A DNA stretch of 64,000 nucleotides from Larix kaempferi (taxonomy: Eukaryota; Streptophyta; Pinopsida; Pinales; Pinaceae): contig BSBM01000386.1 in NCBI GenBank assembly GCA_027924585.1, forward strand, positions 3,048,001 through 3,112,000, given 5' to 3'. Numbering within the stretch: the stretch's first letter is position 1; each line of letters begins with the position of its first letter. The position numbers and the translations under genes were made by a program. The notes under the pieces are model-generated. The model had not been told where the DNA came from, searched no databases, and saw only the letters and a list, made by a program, of their open reading frames with translations. Positions 21,542-32,162 of the stretch are shown piece by piece.

Positions 21542-23849
21542 TCAGTGTCGATCTTCTTGTTGTCTCATTCTATTCCTGGCAGTATTCAAATTCTCTTTAA
21601 GTACTTGGACAACCTTTTGGTTTTCTTCTAAATGGTCATTTACTGATGCGACCCTTGCTTGGTTGGTAATGAAATCCTTCCATTTTGGGGGTTCATATCC
21701 ATATAGGGCTTGAAATGGTGTCATTCTTGCAGATGTATGATAAGTAGAATTATACCACCATTCCGCAAGATGTATCCATTGGAACCATTTATTTTGCTTA
21801 TCAGTTACAAAACAACGGAGGTAGGTTTCTAAGCATTTATTGACAACTTCTATCTGTCCATCTGTTTGGGGATGATAAGCTGAGCTCATGTTAAGAGACG
21901 TTCCAATTTGCTTGCAAAACTCTCTCCAAAAAGTTCCCTTTAAACTTGGCATCCCTATCACTCACTATAATCTTCGGAAACCCATGTAATTTGTAGACAT
22001 TTTTACAAAAAGCTTCGGCTGTTTCTTTTGCTGAATCAGTTTTCTTCACTCCAACAAAATGTGCATATTTGGTTAGCCTGTCCACAACTAGTATTTTGTC
22101 TTTTCCATCTGATATGGGTAGACCTTCAATGAAATCCATTGAAATTTCCTCCCATTTTTTATTTGGAATATGTAACGGATGGAGTAACCCCGGACTTGAG
22201 ATATTCTCAGTTTTATTCCACTGACAAATGTCACAATTTGCAACATACTTGTGAATGTCGGCATACATACCCTTCCAAAAGAATGATTGCCTTGCATTAT
22301 AGTAGGTTTTAAAAATGCCTACATGACTAGCGGCTGGGTAGTCATGTGACTCTTTAAGCACCTTGGTCTTAAAACTGGAATTGGAACTTAAGTAAATACG
22401 TCCTTTGTACCATAAGATATCATTCTTCCATTCAAAATTTGGATACTGATTTATGTTGTTAATTATGGAGCAAACCTCTGAATTCTTGGCATATTCCTTA
22501 CGAATTTCGTCCAAAAATTCTGGAATCACCATGGATACGGCGTAGACTTGTATCTCTTCATCTTTCCTTGATAAAGCATTAGCTACTACATTCTCCTTCC
22601 CCCTTTTATGTAGGATCTCCATATCGAAGGTAGAGATTTTCTCTATCCACTTTTGTTGTTCGGTTGTTAATGTCTTCTGTTGTAACAAATGTTGTAGACT
22701 ATTATGATTTGTTTGGATTAGGAATTTACTTCCCAAAAGGTATTGTCGCAATTTAGTTAATGCATGCATGATGGCAAGCATTTCCTTGTTGTATGTAGAC
22801 TGTAGGTATTCTCTTTTGTTTAACTTCCTGCTTTCAAAAGCGATTGGATGACCTTCTTGCATTAGCACAGCTCCTATCCCAAACCCTGAAGCATCACATT
22901 CGATTACGAATGGTTTTGCAAAATCAGGTGTTGCCAAAACAAGGGTTGAAGACATAATTTGTTTCAACGTTTCAAAGCATCTTCTTGCTTCATCATCCCA
23001 TTGAAAAGAATTTCTTTTTAGGAGATTTGTTAGTGGGGCAGTGACGTGTGCATAGTTCCTGATGAACCTTCGATAGTAACCTGTTAATCCCAAAAATCCT
23101 CGCAATTTTGAAACATTCTTTGGTTCGGGCCATTCCTTCATCGCCTGGATCTTCTTTGGATCCACCTTAACTCCTTCCTTTGAGATTATATGACCGAGAT
23201 ACTCCACTTCTTGCTTCCCAAATGTGCATTTTGACTTTTTTGCATAGAACTGGTTTTCCTTCAGAAGAGATAGAACCTCTTCTAGATGCGTCAAATGTTC
23301 TTTCCATGTCTTGCTGTATATAAGGATGTCATTGAAGAATACTAACACAAATTTCCTTAGGTATGGCTGAAATAGTTCATTCATAGTTTCCTGGAATGTG
23401 GCAGGGGCATTATTTAACCCAAAAGGCATTACTTTGAATTCATAATGTCCTTCATGAGTTTGGAAAGCAGTCTTTGCGATATCCTCTAATCTGACCCTGA
23501 TTTGATAGTACCCAGACCTTAAATCGAGTTTCGAAAAATATTTTGCGTCATGAAGTTCATCCAACATGTCATCGATGAAGGGGATTGGAAACTTGTTCTT
23601 AATTGTTATTTTGTTTAATCCTCTATAATCTATACATAATCTAAACGACCCATCCTTCTTTCGTACTAGTACGACTGGCGCTACATAAGGGCTTCTACTC
23701 TTGGTGATGACACCACAATTCAGTAGATCTTGAACCAACCTTTCTATTTCTGTTTTGTGGTGGTGGGGATACCTATATGGTTTAACCTTGACAGGATTTG
23801 ACCCCGGTTTAATCTCAATTATGTGTTCTATACTCCTTTCTGGTGGTAG
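21542..23849 (-). pseudogene. chromodomain element RT, RNase H and integrase
   Basis: Long frames 23738-21891 (615 aa) and 21961-21542. RT: SRSPYVAPVVLVRKKDGSFR, CIDYRGLNKITIKNKFPIPF, DLRSGYYQIRV and KVMPFGLNNAPATFQETMNE. The catalytic box is FFNDILIYSK, Asn for the first Asp. RNase H: VIECDASGFGIGAVLMQEG, TYNKEMLAIMHAL, then IQTNHNSLQHLL, with Asn where Asp is expected. Integrase: HVGIFKTYYNARQSFFWKGM with HHCC remnants (CDICQWNK), SMDFIEGLPISDGKD, SDRDAKFKGNF, then, after a frameshift near 21950, AYHPQTDGQIEVVNKCLETY with the Glu. Both Asp-to-Asn changes fit G-to-A mutation. Confidence 0.95.
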
Positions 23850-24638
23850 CTACACGGGTAAGTCTTGAAATATGTGTTCATGTTTCTGGAGTAATTTTTG
23901 GATTTCCTTATTGAACTCATTTGGTTCCTCCTCCTTTCCTTCCAGTTGATGACATTGTATTACGTATGCTGATGCCCCTTTTTGAATGAGTTTTTCCATA
24001 TGCTGAGATGAAACTACCTGTGTGTTTGGTGGATGAAAACCATATAGCTTAAAATTTTTCCCTTGCCACTTAAATTTGATGAAATGTTTTTGATGATTGG
24101 CAGAATATGTTCCCAATGTTTGTAACCATTGGACTCCCAAAACGATGTCTACTCCTCCCAACGGTAAGGTGTAGAGTTCTGATTCCAGTTCGAAGTCTTG
24201 TATTTGAAGTCTCACCTTGTGACACTTTCCAACTTTTTCGATTTTCTTGCCATCTGCAACCATCACCTTCATGTCTGGAACTGGATGTACGAACAACTTG
24301 AGTTTTCGTGCCACTCTTATATCAAGAAAGTTGTGAGTGCTTCTAGTGTCTACTAGCACTGTAACATTCTCATTTTTTATATGCCCTTTTAACTTGAGAG
24401 TCTGTGGTTGACTAATGCCTGTCATGGCTGCTAGGGAGATTTTGGGGGTCTCGTCGTTCTCGACTGCCATATTTGCGGTTTCCTCCTCTTCATCTTCTGG
24501 CTCTTCTTCTTCTTCTTCTTCTGATTCACTATTCTCCTCTGCTTCACAAGTATATAACGTTTGTGAGCCATCCCCGGGGCGACACCTATGTTTAGGATTC
24601 CATTTGTCTCCACATCGTCGACATTTTCCTTCCCTCAT
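23850..24638 (-). pseudogene. chromodomain element nucleocapsid knuckle and protease
   Basis: CRRCGDKWNPKHRC is an intact CCHC-type knuckle, followed by a Glu-rich linker and an aspartic protease. The active-site triplet is damaged: VLVDTRSTHNF where D-[ST]-G is expected (Gly to Arg, a G-to-A change). Later GGVDIVLGVQWLQTLG fits the flap and C-terminal part of retropepsin. One stop at 23850 separates it from RT. Confidence 0.92.
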
Positions 24639-25604
24639 TCATTGATTCTTGAGGCTCTTCCTATCGTCCCTTTTAGGTGGAGGGATGTATTTGTTTGTAT
24701 CATCCTTTGGAGTTGACTGGATGTTTCTTTGTGAGTATGACTTCCCTTTATTTGATTGGAAACTGTCAAATTTGGCCTCAGCTGCTTTTGCTTTTCGTCT
24801 TGCTGCCTCAACATTCGTTATGTCATGCATTTTTAACTCTTTTTGTATGTATGGTTTTAGTCCTCCCAAGTAGGTTTCCAACCGTTGTTTGTCGGATAGC
24901 CCAAATACTCTGGTAGCGAGGGGTTCCCATTGATGCATGAATTCTTCGACGCTTCCCCTTTGTTGTAATCTGGTAAGTTTTGAGAATAATTCTTCTTCTG
25001 TGATTCCTTGAAACCTTTTTAAGAAATCATTCTTGAATAAGTTCCAAGTGTATGTGAAGTTGTCTCCCTTCCACCACATATACCAGTTGTAGGCATATCC
25101 TTCAAGGTGCATTGAAGCATACTCGACCTTTTCTTCGTCCATTGTAATGTTATATATGTCGAAATACTCTTCTACTTTATTCAACCAAGCGACGCATTGG
25201 TCTTCTCCTCCATTATATTTCGTCATCTCTATTTTTGCTCTCGGCGGGTACATTACGAATGGTTGGTATTGAGTACCTTTCATCCTGTTGTGTTCTGGTG
25301 ACTCAGAATTGGAAGATGGGGTAACCGACATATCCGAGCCATGTTGTTTATGATTTTTTTCCTCATCATTCATTTTTTGTAATATCGCCTCGATACCTTT
25401 CTGGCTCTCAGTCACTTTTTGATCTAACATTTTTTGTTCCTTGCTTATAATGTCGAACTTGTCATCTATTTTCTGCTCCATTACCTGAATGACTTCATCC
25501 TTAATTTCTTTCTTAAGTGCTTCCTGGCTCTTGGTGATCATTTCCTTGAAGGTTCGAAAATCCTTCTCTATTTTCTCTATTTGGGATTTTAACTCTGTCG
25601 TCAT
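24639..25604 (-). pseudogene. chromodomain element gag
   Basis: 321 aa: an N-terminal coiled coil (QIEKIEKDFRTFKEMITKSQ), then the Retrotrans_gag capsid domain (KIEMTKYNGGEDQCVAWLNK, EYASMHLEGYAYNWYMWWKG, FKNDFLKRFQGITEEELFSK, LQQRGSVEEFMHQWEPLATR, LETYLGGLKPYIQKELKM). It is open by itself and stops just before the knuckle at 24638, so gag and the nucleocapsid part are now separated by a stop. Confidence 0.93.
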
Positions 25605-26343
25605 GCTTCTTAGGTGTGGTGGTGAATAATTGGACGTAATTTTGGCTTAGGAGGGGTGGAAAATGAAAATGACTTGGAAAAAGTGGAATTACTATAATTT
25701 TTGGTGTGGTTAAAAAAAAAAATATAAAAAATATAATATTAATATATAGATTTTTTTGATTTAAGGATTTTTTTAATAAAAATCAATATTAATTATATAA
25801 TATTAATTTTTTAAAAAAATTAGGGTTTAATGGAACTTGATGGTTACGTGGACTTTGTGGAGATGGGATGCGGTGTGGAGTGGTGATGTGGTGGAGGTGG
25901 CGGAGAAGCGGGGAGAGCTAGAGTGAGGGAGGGCGTAGAGAGATAGAGCAGGGGGTGTGCAGAGATGGTCGTGGGAGGGCGGAGGTGGAGTATGGCGGAG
26001 GGCAGAGGTAGGAGTGAGAGAGTGGTGTGCGGGTGGTGGAGAAGAGGAGGGCGTGGACGCAGTAGGCGTGAAGCGAAAGTGAAGGAGGCGTATCGCTGTG
26101 GAAGCAGGGGAAAAGCAGTGCGGTGAAGTGAAGGGCGCGGGAGAAGCAGGTGGGGAGGAATGGTGTTCTGCGTGGTGGAGCAACGAGGTGGATGGGCGAC
26201 GGGTATATGGTAATGGCGGGTGCAAAAAGGGCGCAGGAGGTGGGGTGGATGGACCCGGCTAGCGCAGGGAGGCAGAAGACAGTGGATGGCTAGGACGGAT
26301 CGAGATGGCGGCGTCTATACGATAACTGTACGACGGCAGGTGT
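25605..26343 (-). other. chromodomain element 5' leader
   Basis: Untranslated stretch between primer site and gag. The half next to the LTR (25830-26340) is clearly richer in G on the plus strand than anything around it. It holds a Pro/Ser/His-rich open frame that I take as low-complexity sequence rather than a gene. The gag-side half is A/T-rich (25680-25820). Confidence 0.75.
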
Positions 26344-26360
26344 CGACTGCTCTGATACCA
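26344..26360 (-). other. chromodomain element primer-binding site (initiator Met tRNA)
   Basis: Minus strand TGGTATCAGAGCAGTCG, two bases after the 5' LTR; the first 12 bases are the classic plant initiator-Met match. Confidence 0.93.
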
Positions 26361-26362
26361 AA

Positions 26363-26556
26363 TGCGGCAGAAAAAACTAGGACGCGAGATCCATATTGAA
26401 TAAGATATATATTATTGAATTGATAAGATGCATAATGTTTTACAAGAGCTCGCCTTTTATAAGGTTTTGAGCATTCTTAAGAAGGGTTACGTCCCTTCAA
26501 TTCAACTAATTAATAATTTACTGATTAATTTAATACAATATTTAATATTCATAGCA
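26363..26556 (-). repeat. chromodomain element 5' LTR
   Basis: 194 bp, differing from 20884-21077 at about two sites (CATAATG for CATAACG; TTCAAC for TTAAAC). Confidence 0.95.
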
Positions 26557-26561
26557 AGAGA

Positions 26562-26844
26562 TTCTATCTTGCTCTCAGTGGCGGTCTCAACAAAAGCCTT
26601 AAAATCCTTGAATTTTTCAAGCACTTCTGACTTATTTTTGAGAAAAAAATACCCATGTAAAGCGGGAGAAGTCATTGATGAATGTCAAAACATAACTTGA
26701 ACCATTCATGGACATAGTTGGCAGCAGACCACTGATATCAGAATGTATGAGGCCCAAAATGGTGGAAGCTCTATTAGCTTTTCCGTGGTCAAACCTGTGC
26801 TCGGGGTGCTTCCCAACAATGCAACCGGGGCAAATTCCCTTCAA
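26562..26844 (-). pseudogene. nested copia integrase, N-terminal half
   Basis: The minus strand reads KGICPGCIVGKHPEHRFDHG (end of the zinc-binding region), then GLIHSDISGLLPTMSMNGSS with the first catalytic Asp, YVLTFINDFSRFTWVFFSQK and a lysine-rich run up to the insertion point at 26561. It continues at 20878. A frameshift separates it from the gag-protease frame at about 26842. Confidence 0.92.
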
Positions 26845-28286
26845 GGAATGAGTTGCGGAAGACCATCTACCATGGATTTTTGTTGTAGCAGAAGAAAATA
26901 CTTGTAATTAAGGTTTCCAAACCTTTCATGCCAAATCCTACTAACCTCGTTTCCATGAGTGAGGAGAGCAGTGGGATTTTCAAGCGACACAAAGTGAGAA
27001 AACTCATAGTATTTTGCAGTGTGGTTTTCCTTTCCGACTGCAATAAGTCTTCCAATTTTGATATCAGAAATTTTGACATTGTTAGGGCTGAATGTAACTT
27101 GCTTCGGTTCACCAGTGTGTGTCATTTGATACACAGAAAGTAGATTTGAAGCCAAGGAAGACACATAGAGAACATTCTGGAAGCTTCCATGCTCTACATG
27201 GATGGTACCTTTGCCCTTCGAAGAAATTTTTGAGTCATCTCCCAAATGGATGGGGATGGAGCTTCTTGGATCGAATAAAGAGAAGGAGTCAATGTTTGCA
27301 GCCATATGATTCGAGGCACCGGAATCTATCAGTAGAGTGGTGGGTTTCAAAATAGTTGCCATGAGTGCTTGACCTCTTTCATGATCATCATTTCTATCCT
27401 TCTTCCGTGCACCGTCGGGAAGACGTATGTTATTCTTTTTCAAAAGGAGGGCCATTTGATCTATTGTTTTCTTCATGCATGAATTTTCAGGATGAAAGCC
27501 ACGGTTGCAATAAGAACACTTAGATTTTTCCTTACCCTCTTTACCCTTCTGCTTGTTCCTTGAACCGGATAGTGCATCCGATTGCTTTCCTTTCTCTCTT
27601 TGCTTGGATGGTTCGAATTTGGGCTTCTCTTTCTTTTGCTTCCCTTTTTCATTCGAATTCTTGGATCCTTGAACAAATAGGGTTGAATCTTTGGAGCTTA
27701 TGGACCCCATTTGAATCAACTTGTCATGCTCTTTGGTAACGGATTCAATGAAGTCATTCAAGGTAGGCATCTTCCAATTCGGGGTAGTTAGCCGATCAGA
27801 ATTGAAAGTAGAGACAAATACTGAGAAATATTTACCAAGTTTGGAAATAATGGAGAGGATCAATTGCTTATCCTCTTTCACAACACCACTGTTCTTCAAC
27901 TGTACTGACAAATGCTTGAATCTTGTGAAAAATTAATTAATGGTCTTGAAATTCTCATGATTCAAGGAGAGCAATTCATTTTCTAATTGAAGAGACCGCA
28001 TGTAATCTTGTTTCCCAAAAAGATTTTCTAGTTGCTCCCATACTGCCTTTGGAGTAGTCAATCCACTGAGGTGAAAGAGAAGATCCTTGGAAATATTGAG
28101 GCAAAGAAGACCATATGCTTCATCCAACTTGTTGAAGTGCTTTGATTTTTCAATGAGTGTATTGGGCTCAACTTCAAGGCCCATGGTGACTCTGTAGTAC
28201 CCTCTTGAGCGCAACATAATCTCCATGTCATTCTTCCATTCAAAATAATTGAAGGGAGTGAGTAGCTTAGAAGAAGAAGACTCCAT
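26841..28286 (-). pseudogene. nested copia gag and protease
   Basis: One phase from 28286 to 26841 with a single stop near 27932. Gag: SKLLTPFNYFEWKNDMEIML, YGLLCLNISKDLLFHLSG, AVWEQLENLFGKQDYMRSLQ and LILSIISKLGKYFSVFVSTF, then a Lys-rich linker and an intact CCHC knuckle (CSYCNRGFHPENSC). Protease: TTLLIDSGASNHMAANIDSF with an intact DSGA motif, QNVLYVSSLASNLLSVYQM, then the integrase lead-in (IWHERFGNLNYKYFLLLQQ). This is the best preserved part of the element. Confidence 0.94.
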
Positions 28287-28647
28287 CTCAATGAGAGTGA
28301 ATGCACTTGATGGAGAAGAACTTGTAATTCACAAGATAGCGAATGCACTTGATGGAGATGATTAACCTGCAAATCACAATCAAAACAGAACAGTAAGGTC
28401 GAACAATCCACCCTTTTAGAGTTGCATCACACCTGGGATTGGAGATCAAGCAATGTTGAATGGGTTTAATGTATCAAATCCAGGAATTATGTGGAAAAAT
28501 CAAGCTTCTGGAGTGGGATTGGAGAGAAAAATTCAACATTAGCAAATGCATAAGCAGTTTTGCATGCCAAATCTTCAGTGTTTTTGAGCAAATTCACTCA
28601 ATTTTTCTTGTAGAACACCTGTAGAAGAGAGATCTTGTCCCTGCAAT

Positions 28648-28660
28648 GGCTTTGATACCA
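28648..28660 (-). other. nested copia primer-binding site
   Basis: TGGTATCAAAGCC directly next to the 5' LTR; an initiator-Met type site with one change (AAAG for AGAG). The leader up to gag is 28287-28647. Confidence 0.88.
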
Positions 28661-29376
28661 TGTAAATTTAGTCATAGCAGATCTATTGAACAAGTAAATC
28701 AATCACAATGATGTAAAACAAATTGGAGTAAAAACTATGCAAGAGAGATGCATCAGTGCTCTATAATCCAGAATAGTAGAATTACAATACAATACTGTCA
28801 CAATGAGTGAGCAATTCGACTTAGACAAGGAGGTCATTCGAATATATTGCATGGCATAGCTTGGCTCCAACTAGGATTCCTCATCATCAATCAGTGGTGG
28901 TCATCAATGCATAAGTCACTGTCAAAACAAGTGTCAAACTGAGTCTAACTGAGTCTAACTCAGTCTAACTGAGTGTAATAAGTGTAACTGATGGTAAGTG
29001 GCACTAATCTAGGGATGGAGGAAAAGTGGAGGGCGCATGAGGAGTTAACTGAACTTAGAACAGGTAGTCATGTCTCATCGGAGGTCAATTGGAGTGAAAA
29101 ATGCAGTGAGGAGTCAGTCTAGCCTCAAATCAAGGAAAGACTGGTGGTTAATTGAAGTAAACTAGACTGATAGGTGAGAAAGGCACCCTTCTTCAGTGGA
29201 AGGTGAGAACTGGGCACATGGCAGGCTAGGAGGGCTTAAACTGAGTGGGAAGTAGCTCCCGAGTGCTAGGAGACTAAGGACTGGGTGCTGGAGGTACCAT
29301 ACTGATGACTGGGCAGCATGCGGATGCATGTAAAATTCATGCAAAGTACATAAGTGAATGATGAGATATCCTAACA
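28661..29376 (-). repeat. nested copia 5' LTR
   Basis: 716 bp, TGTAAATTTAGTC...CCTAACA, followed by the TSD TCTTG (29377-29381). An open frame at 29530-29162 joins giant-element pol to this LTR and is a chimera. Confidence 0.95.
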
Positions 29377-29381
29377 TCTTG

Positions 29382-29700
29382 TTTCTTACTTGTTTAACTA
29401 TGATTTCGGAATCTCCAAAACATTCTATCACTTGTGCACCCATATCAATGGATTTTTTAAGTCCTTGCACCAGAGCCTCATATTCAGCCACATTATTGGT
29501 ACATTCGAATTCAAGCTTGCAAGCAATCATGGTTTTAGTCCCTTTTGGATCAATGAGGACACAACCTGCAGCAGCTCCATCTTTGGATCTGGAGCCATCA
29601 AAGAATAAAGTCCGTGCAATAGGATCTATCCTAAAATTTGTATTAACATTATAAAAATTATGTACAATAGTTCCAGAGAATGGTACAGTGGTAACATTGG
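29382..29700 (-). pseudogene. giant element extra RNase H-like domain, N-terminal part
   Basis: The minus strand reads RIDPIARTLFFDGSRSKDGA with the first Asp, AAGCVLIDPKGTKTMIACKL, FECTNNVAEYEALVQGLKKS with the Glu, and CFGDSEIIVKQV with the next Asp. This is the archaeal-type RNase H found as a second RNase H in some plant Ty3 elements. Here it comes directly after protease. The nested copia element splits it after VRNK; it resumes at 17684. The stretch up to the protease (29701-29944) is in the same polyprotein, with GYFAIDWSHLWLPYNGQ-type sequence. Confidence 0.85.
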
Positions 29701-29944
29701 CAATCTAAGATTCATTTTGCACATTCTCATCCGGTGAAGAATCAGCTGGAAAATCCACAAAGAAGGTATCAAATGTGAAATGCTCAATATGTGAACTTAA
29801 ATAACCAGCAGGCTCACTTGAGTCATTAAGGTCAGTGACAATTTGCTTCATAAATGGTTCTCTATTGATCTTAATCTTGTTTGGTTGTCCATTATAGGGT
29901 AGCCAAAGGTGAGACCAATCAATGGCAAAGTATCCCTTAAGCTT

Positions 29945-30355
29945 TTATGACGAATCTCCGCTTAGCCACATTCCATAGGCTTCAGGGATGTCAGCTACAA
30001 CGATATCTATGGTCTGGTGGATCCGAGGATCAACAAATAATGTCAACAACACATTTCTTAATCTCCCCACTACTCTTACTTTAGATCTGTCAAGATGGAC
30101 AATCTGAGTAGGATAGGGTTCCCAAGGGGCATTAAGTTTTCTGCAGACAGACAGGGGCATCACATTGGAAGAGGCACCTGAGTCTATCATGCAATTGTGT
30201 ACATTTCCGTTGAATATTTCAAAGGTAAGCAAGAAAGGAGGGGTCCTCTTGCTTCCAGATTTATGATCTTCTAGTTTGGTAAAAGAGTCTAAGTTATTGT
30301 TTTGTGATTCCCTTGGTTGTTTGATTATCATGCTTTTAGGTAAAGAATCCCTCAT
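29945..30355 (-). pseudogene. giant element aspartic protease
   Basis: 136 aa: FNGNVHNCMIDSGASSNVMP carries the intact DSGA active site. VCRKLNAPWEPYPTQIVHLD, VRVVGRLRNVLLTLFVDPRI and TIDIVVADIPEAYGMWLSGD fill the rest of the fold. Retropepsin processes the polyprotein. A stop at 29945 and others upstream of 30355 break the frame. Confidence 0.9.
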
Positions 30356-30399
30356 AGAAGGGATTTTCAGAAGTTAAAAAAAAGAAATATTTGCTTAAA

Positions 30400-31707
30400 C
30401 TCTTTTCAAATATTCAGCCAAACTGTACTCCATTTCAGGAATGACTGTATCTTTTTGAGGAACAATTTTACTTTTGTTGGGAGGTTTTGTTGAAGATGAC
30501 GGTTCCTGAGAGGGTTTTCCTCTTGATCTAGTATTGTAAGGGTGTTGAACATTGAACACTGTCTCAGGTTCTTCTTCTTATTCATTCATTGTGAGTTCAA
30601 AGAAATAGCTAACAGTATTGGTTTGCGGATCCTCTTCTTCATCTCCTCCTTCTGGTAACTGTGGATCTTGGTTTGTTTGATCATTAGAGGGTTCAAGGAC
30701 ATTTTGTGATTCAGTGGCAAGAGCTTTGAAGATGGAGTAAATCTCTTCAGAAGTCATCCCTTCATTAGGATTAGGAGGTGGTGTATTTTGGGGACGTTGA
30801 TAAGGTCTCCTGAAAGGTGGCCTTGCAAAACCTCTGTTATTAGTTTGATTTTCATTGTTACTCTTTTTTAAATCAACCATCTCATTTGACATTTTCTGGA
30901 GAAACATTTTGATGTCAGTCATTTCAAAGGCATCTTTGTTTTGGGTAGTGGGCTTGGGAGCATTATTCGTTTTCTTCCTAGATGTAGAAGGTTGTTCTTC
31001 TAAAGCCTTAGGATTGTCTTTTAGGCAATATATATCCTTTTCAACCTGAATGGATTCAGCATAAGCTTCAAACAAGTTTTCTTTGTGTGCCCTTTTGACC
31101 CACATTGCAATAAGTACAGATAGGACATTTTCATAATAGGAAACCAAAAGTTCTTCTGCAGGAAGAATAGTGGCAGGGATTCTATTCTTTAGATAAGAAA
31201 ATCTCTGATTGTAATCTTTGACCCTTTCTTTACCTTTCATTTTCATGGAAGATAATTCCAAAACTAAATCTTGTGGTGTTTTATCATCCCCAAACTTCTG
31301 GATAAACAATTTTTCAAACTCATCCCATGAAGTTATAGTTCTAGCTTCTAAGGAAAAACACCATGTGGATGCCTTTCCTTCAAATGTGTAAGGGAATAGT
31401 CTGCAAACCACATCTTCATGGACAACACTCCTAATTCTAATGGTCTGCATAAAATTTTTGATATGATCTAATGCAGGTGACTTATCATCTGGATTGAACT
31501 TAGGAAGCCATTTCTTAGGGTTTTTTGGCAATCTATGTTGATCTCCAAGTATGAACACAACATCTTGGTCAAGCCAAGGTCTATTCTAACCTTCTCCAGC
31601 CATTGGTTGTTCTTCCTCTTCTTCAGATGAAGAACTAGAAGAGTGTTCACTTTCAGATGAGGAAGATGATGATGAAGGAGGAGAGGGTGGTGGTCCACCT
31701 GAAACAT
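30400..31707 (-). pseudogene. giant element gag, main part
   Basis: After a Pro/Ser-rich and Glu-rich start, a 326-aa frame (31558-30578) shows the Retrotrans_gag capsid domain: LPKFNPDDKSPALDHIKNFM, VVCRLFPYTFEGKASTWCFS, WDEFEKLFIQKFGDDKTPQD and LSSMKMKGKERVKDYNQRFS. A Pro/Asn-rich tail (RPPFRRPYQRPQNTPPPNPN) and an acidic end follow. No zinc knuckle is visible. A few more in-phase segments (YNTRSRGKPSQEPSSS) reach to 30400 before the protease. Stops lie near 31590, 30578 and 30400. Confidence 0.88.
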
Positions 31708-31811
31708 TAGTGTGTGAGACTTGTTCTATTTAACTGAATAATAAATCATAACAAAAATTCAAGGAATTTCTATTGGTATGATGATTTATTTTGCTCAGTA
31801 TTCTGCTCAGC

Positions 31812-32132
31812 TCAATTTTGATTATCTTGAATATTTGCTTGTGGATTAGTGTTTTCTTGGTGAATTGCTGCTAATCCGTGGTTTCTTTCTTCAGCGATCC
31901 TCTGCTCTAACCTAACAACGCTATCACTAGAACTTTTGATTATCTGTTCAAGTGAGATAGGTCCCCTAGTGGGTGATATAATGATGATATCCTGTTCTAG
32001 TATCTCGGTGAGCTGTAGAGGTGGTGGGGATAGTATTGGGATGTTGCAACGGTTGCTCAACCGAAGTAGATGCCTATAGGTGACAATCAGTATTCTTGAT
32101 GGAGGAGGTTTACTGGTACTTTGTTTAGGCAT
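31812..32132 (-). CDS. giant element gag, N-terminal frame
   Basis: 106 aa starting MPKQSTSKPPPSRI, 13 bases after the primer site, which supports both the start and the minus orientation. It contains Pro- and Ile-rich sequence and a helix (VVRLEQRIAEERNHGLA). It ends at a stop at 31812 in another phase than the main gag frame, so gag is split by a frameshift or an unrecognised intron between 31812 and 31707. Confidence 0.7.
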   Translation of the reverse strand: MPKQSTSKPPPSRILIVTYRHLLRLSNRCNIPILSPPPLQLTEILEQDIIIISPTRGPISLEQIIKSSSDSVVRLEQRIAEERNHGLAAIHQENTNPQANIQDNQN

Positions 32133-32145
32133 ATTTTGTTGCAGG

Positions 32146-32162
32146 CCCTCCTTCTAGCGCCA
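32146..32162 (-). other. giant element primer-binding site
   Basis: Minus strand TGGCGCTAGAAGGAGGG, two bases after the LTR end CTCAACA. It begins TGG as required by a tRNA CCA end. I cannot name the tRNA with certainty. Confidence 0.75.

Larger units (their letters stand above)
20884..26556 (-). mobile_element. chromodomain Ty3/gypsy retrotransposon (innermost)
   Basis: 5.67 kb with 194-bp LTRs (20884-21077 and 26363-26556, TGCGGCAG...CATAGCA) and target duplication AGAGA (20879-20883 and 26557-26561). The LTRs differ at about 2 of 194 sites, so this is the youngest member of the nest. Minus-strand order: primer site, leader, gag, protease, RT, RNase H, integrase, chromodomain, polypurine tract. 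It interrupts the integrase of the nested copia element. Confidence 0.96.
17690..29376 (-). mobile_element. nested Ty1/copia retrotransposon
   Basis: 11.7 kb long including a chromodomain Ty3 insertion; about 6.0 kb without it. LTRs of 685 bp (17690-18374) and 716 bp (28661-29376), TGTAAA...CTAACA, are flanked by TCTTG at 17685-17689 and 29377-29381. The primer site and gag are next to the right LTR and the polypurine tract next to the left one, so it is on the minus strand. Order gag, protease, integrase, RT, RNase H is that of Ty1/copia. It sits inside the extra RNase H domain of the giant element. Confidence 0.95.

Noticed and set aside
24415-24645. Plus-strand Ser-rich frame
   Set aside because: It is the antisense of the Glu-rich linker of the chromodomain element protease region.
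25827-26225. 132-aa Pro/Ser/His-rich minus-strand frame
   Set aside because: It lies in the leader of the chromodomain element, is low complexity and has no counterpart in known elements.
29162-29530. 122-aa minus-strand frame
   Set aside because: It is a chimera: the first part is the giant element's RNase H-like domain, the rest is read into the LTR of the nested copia element.
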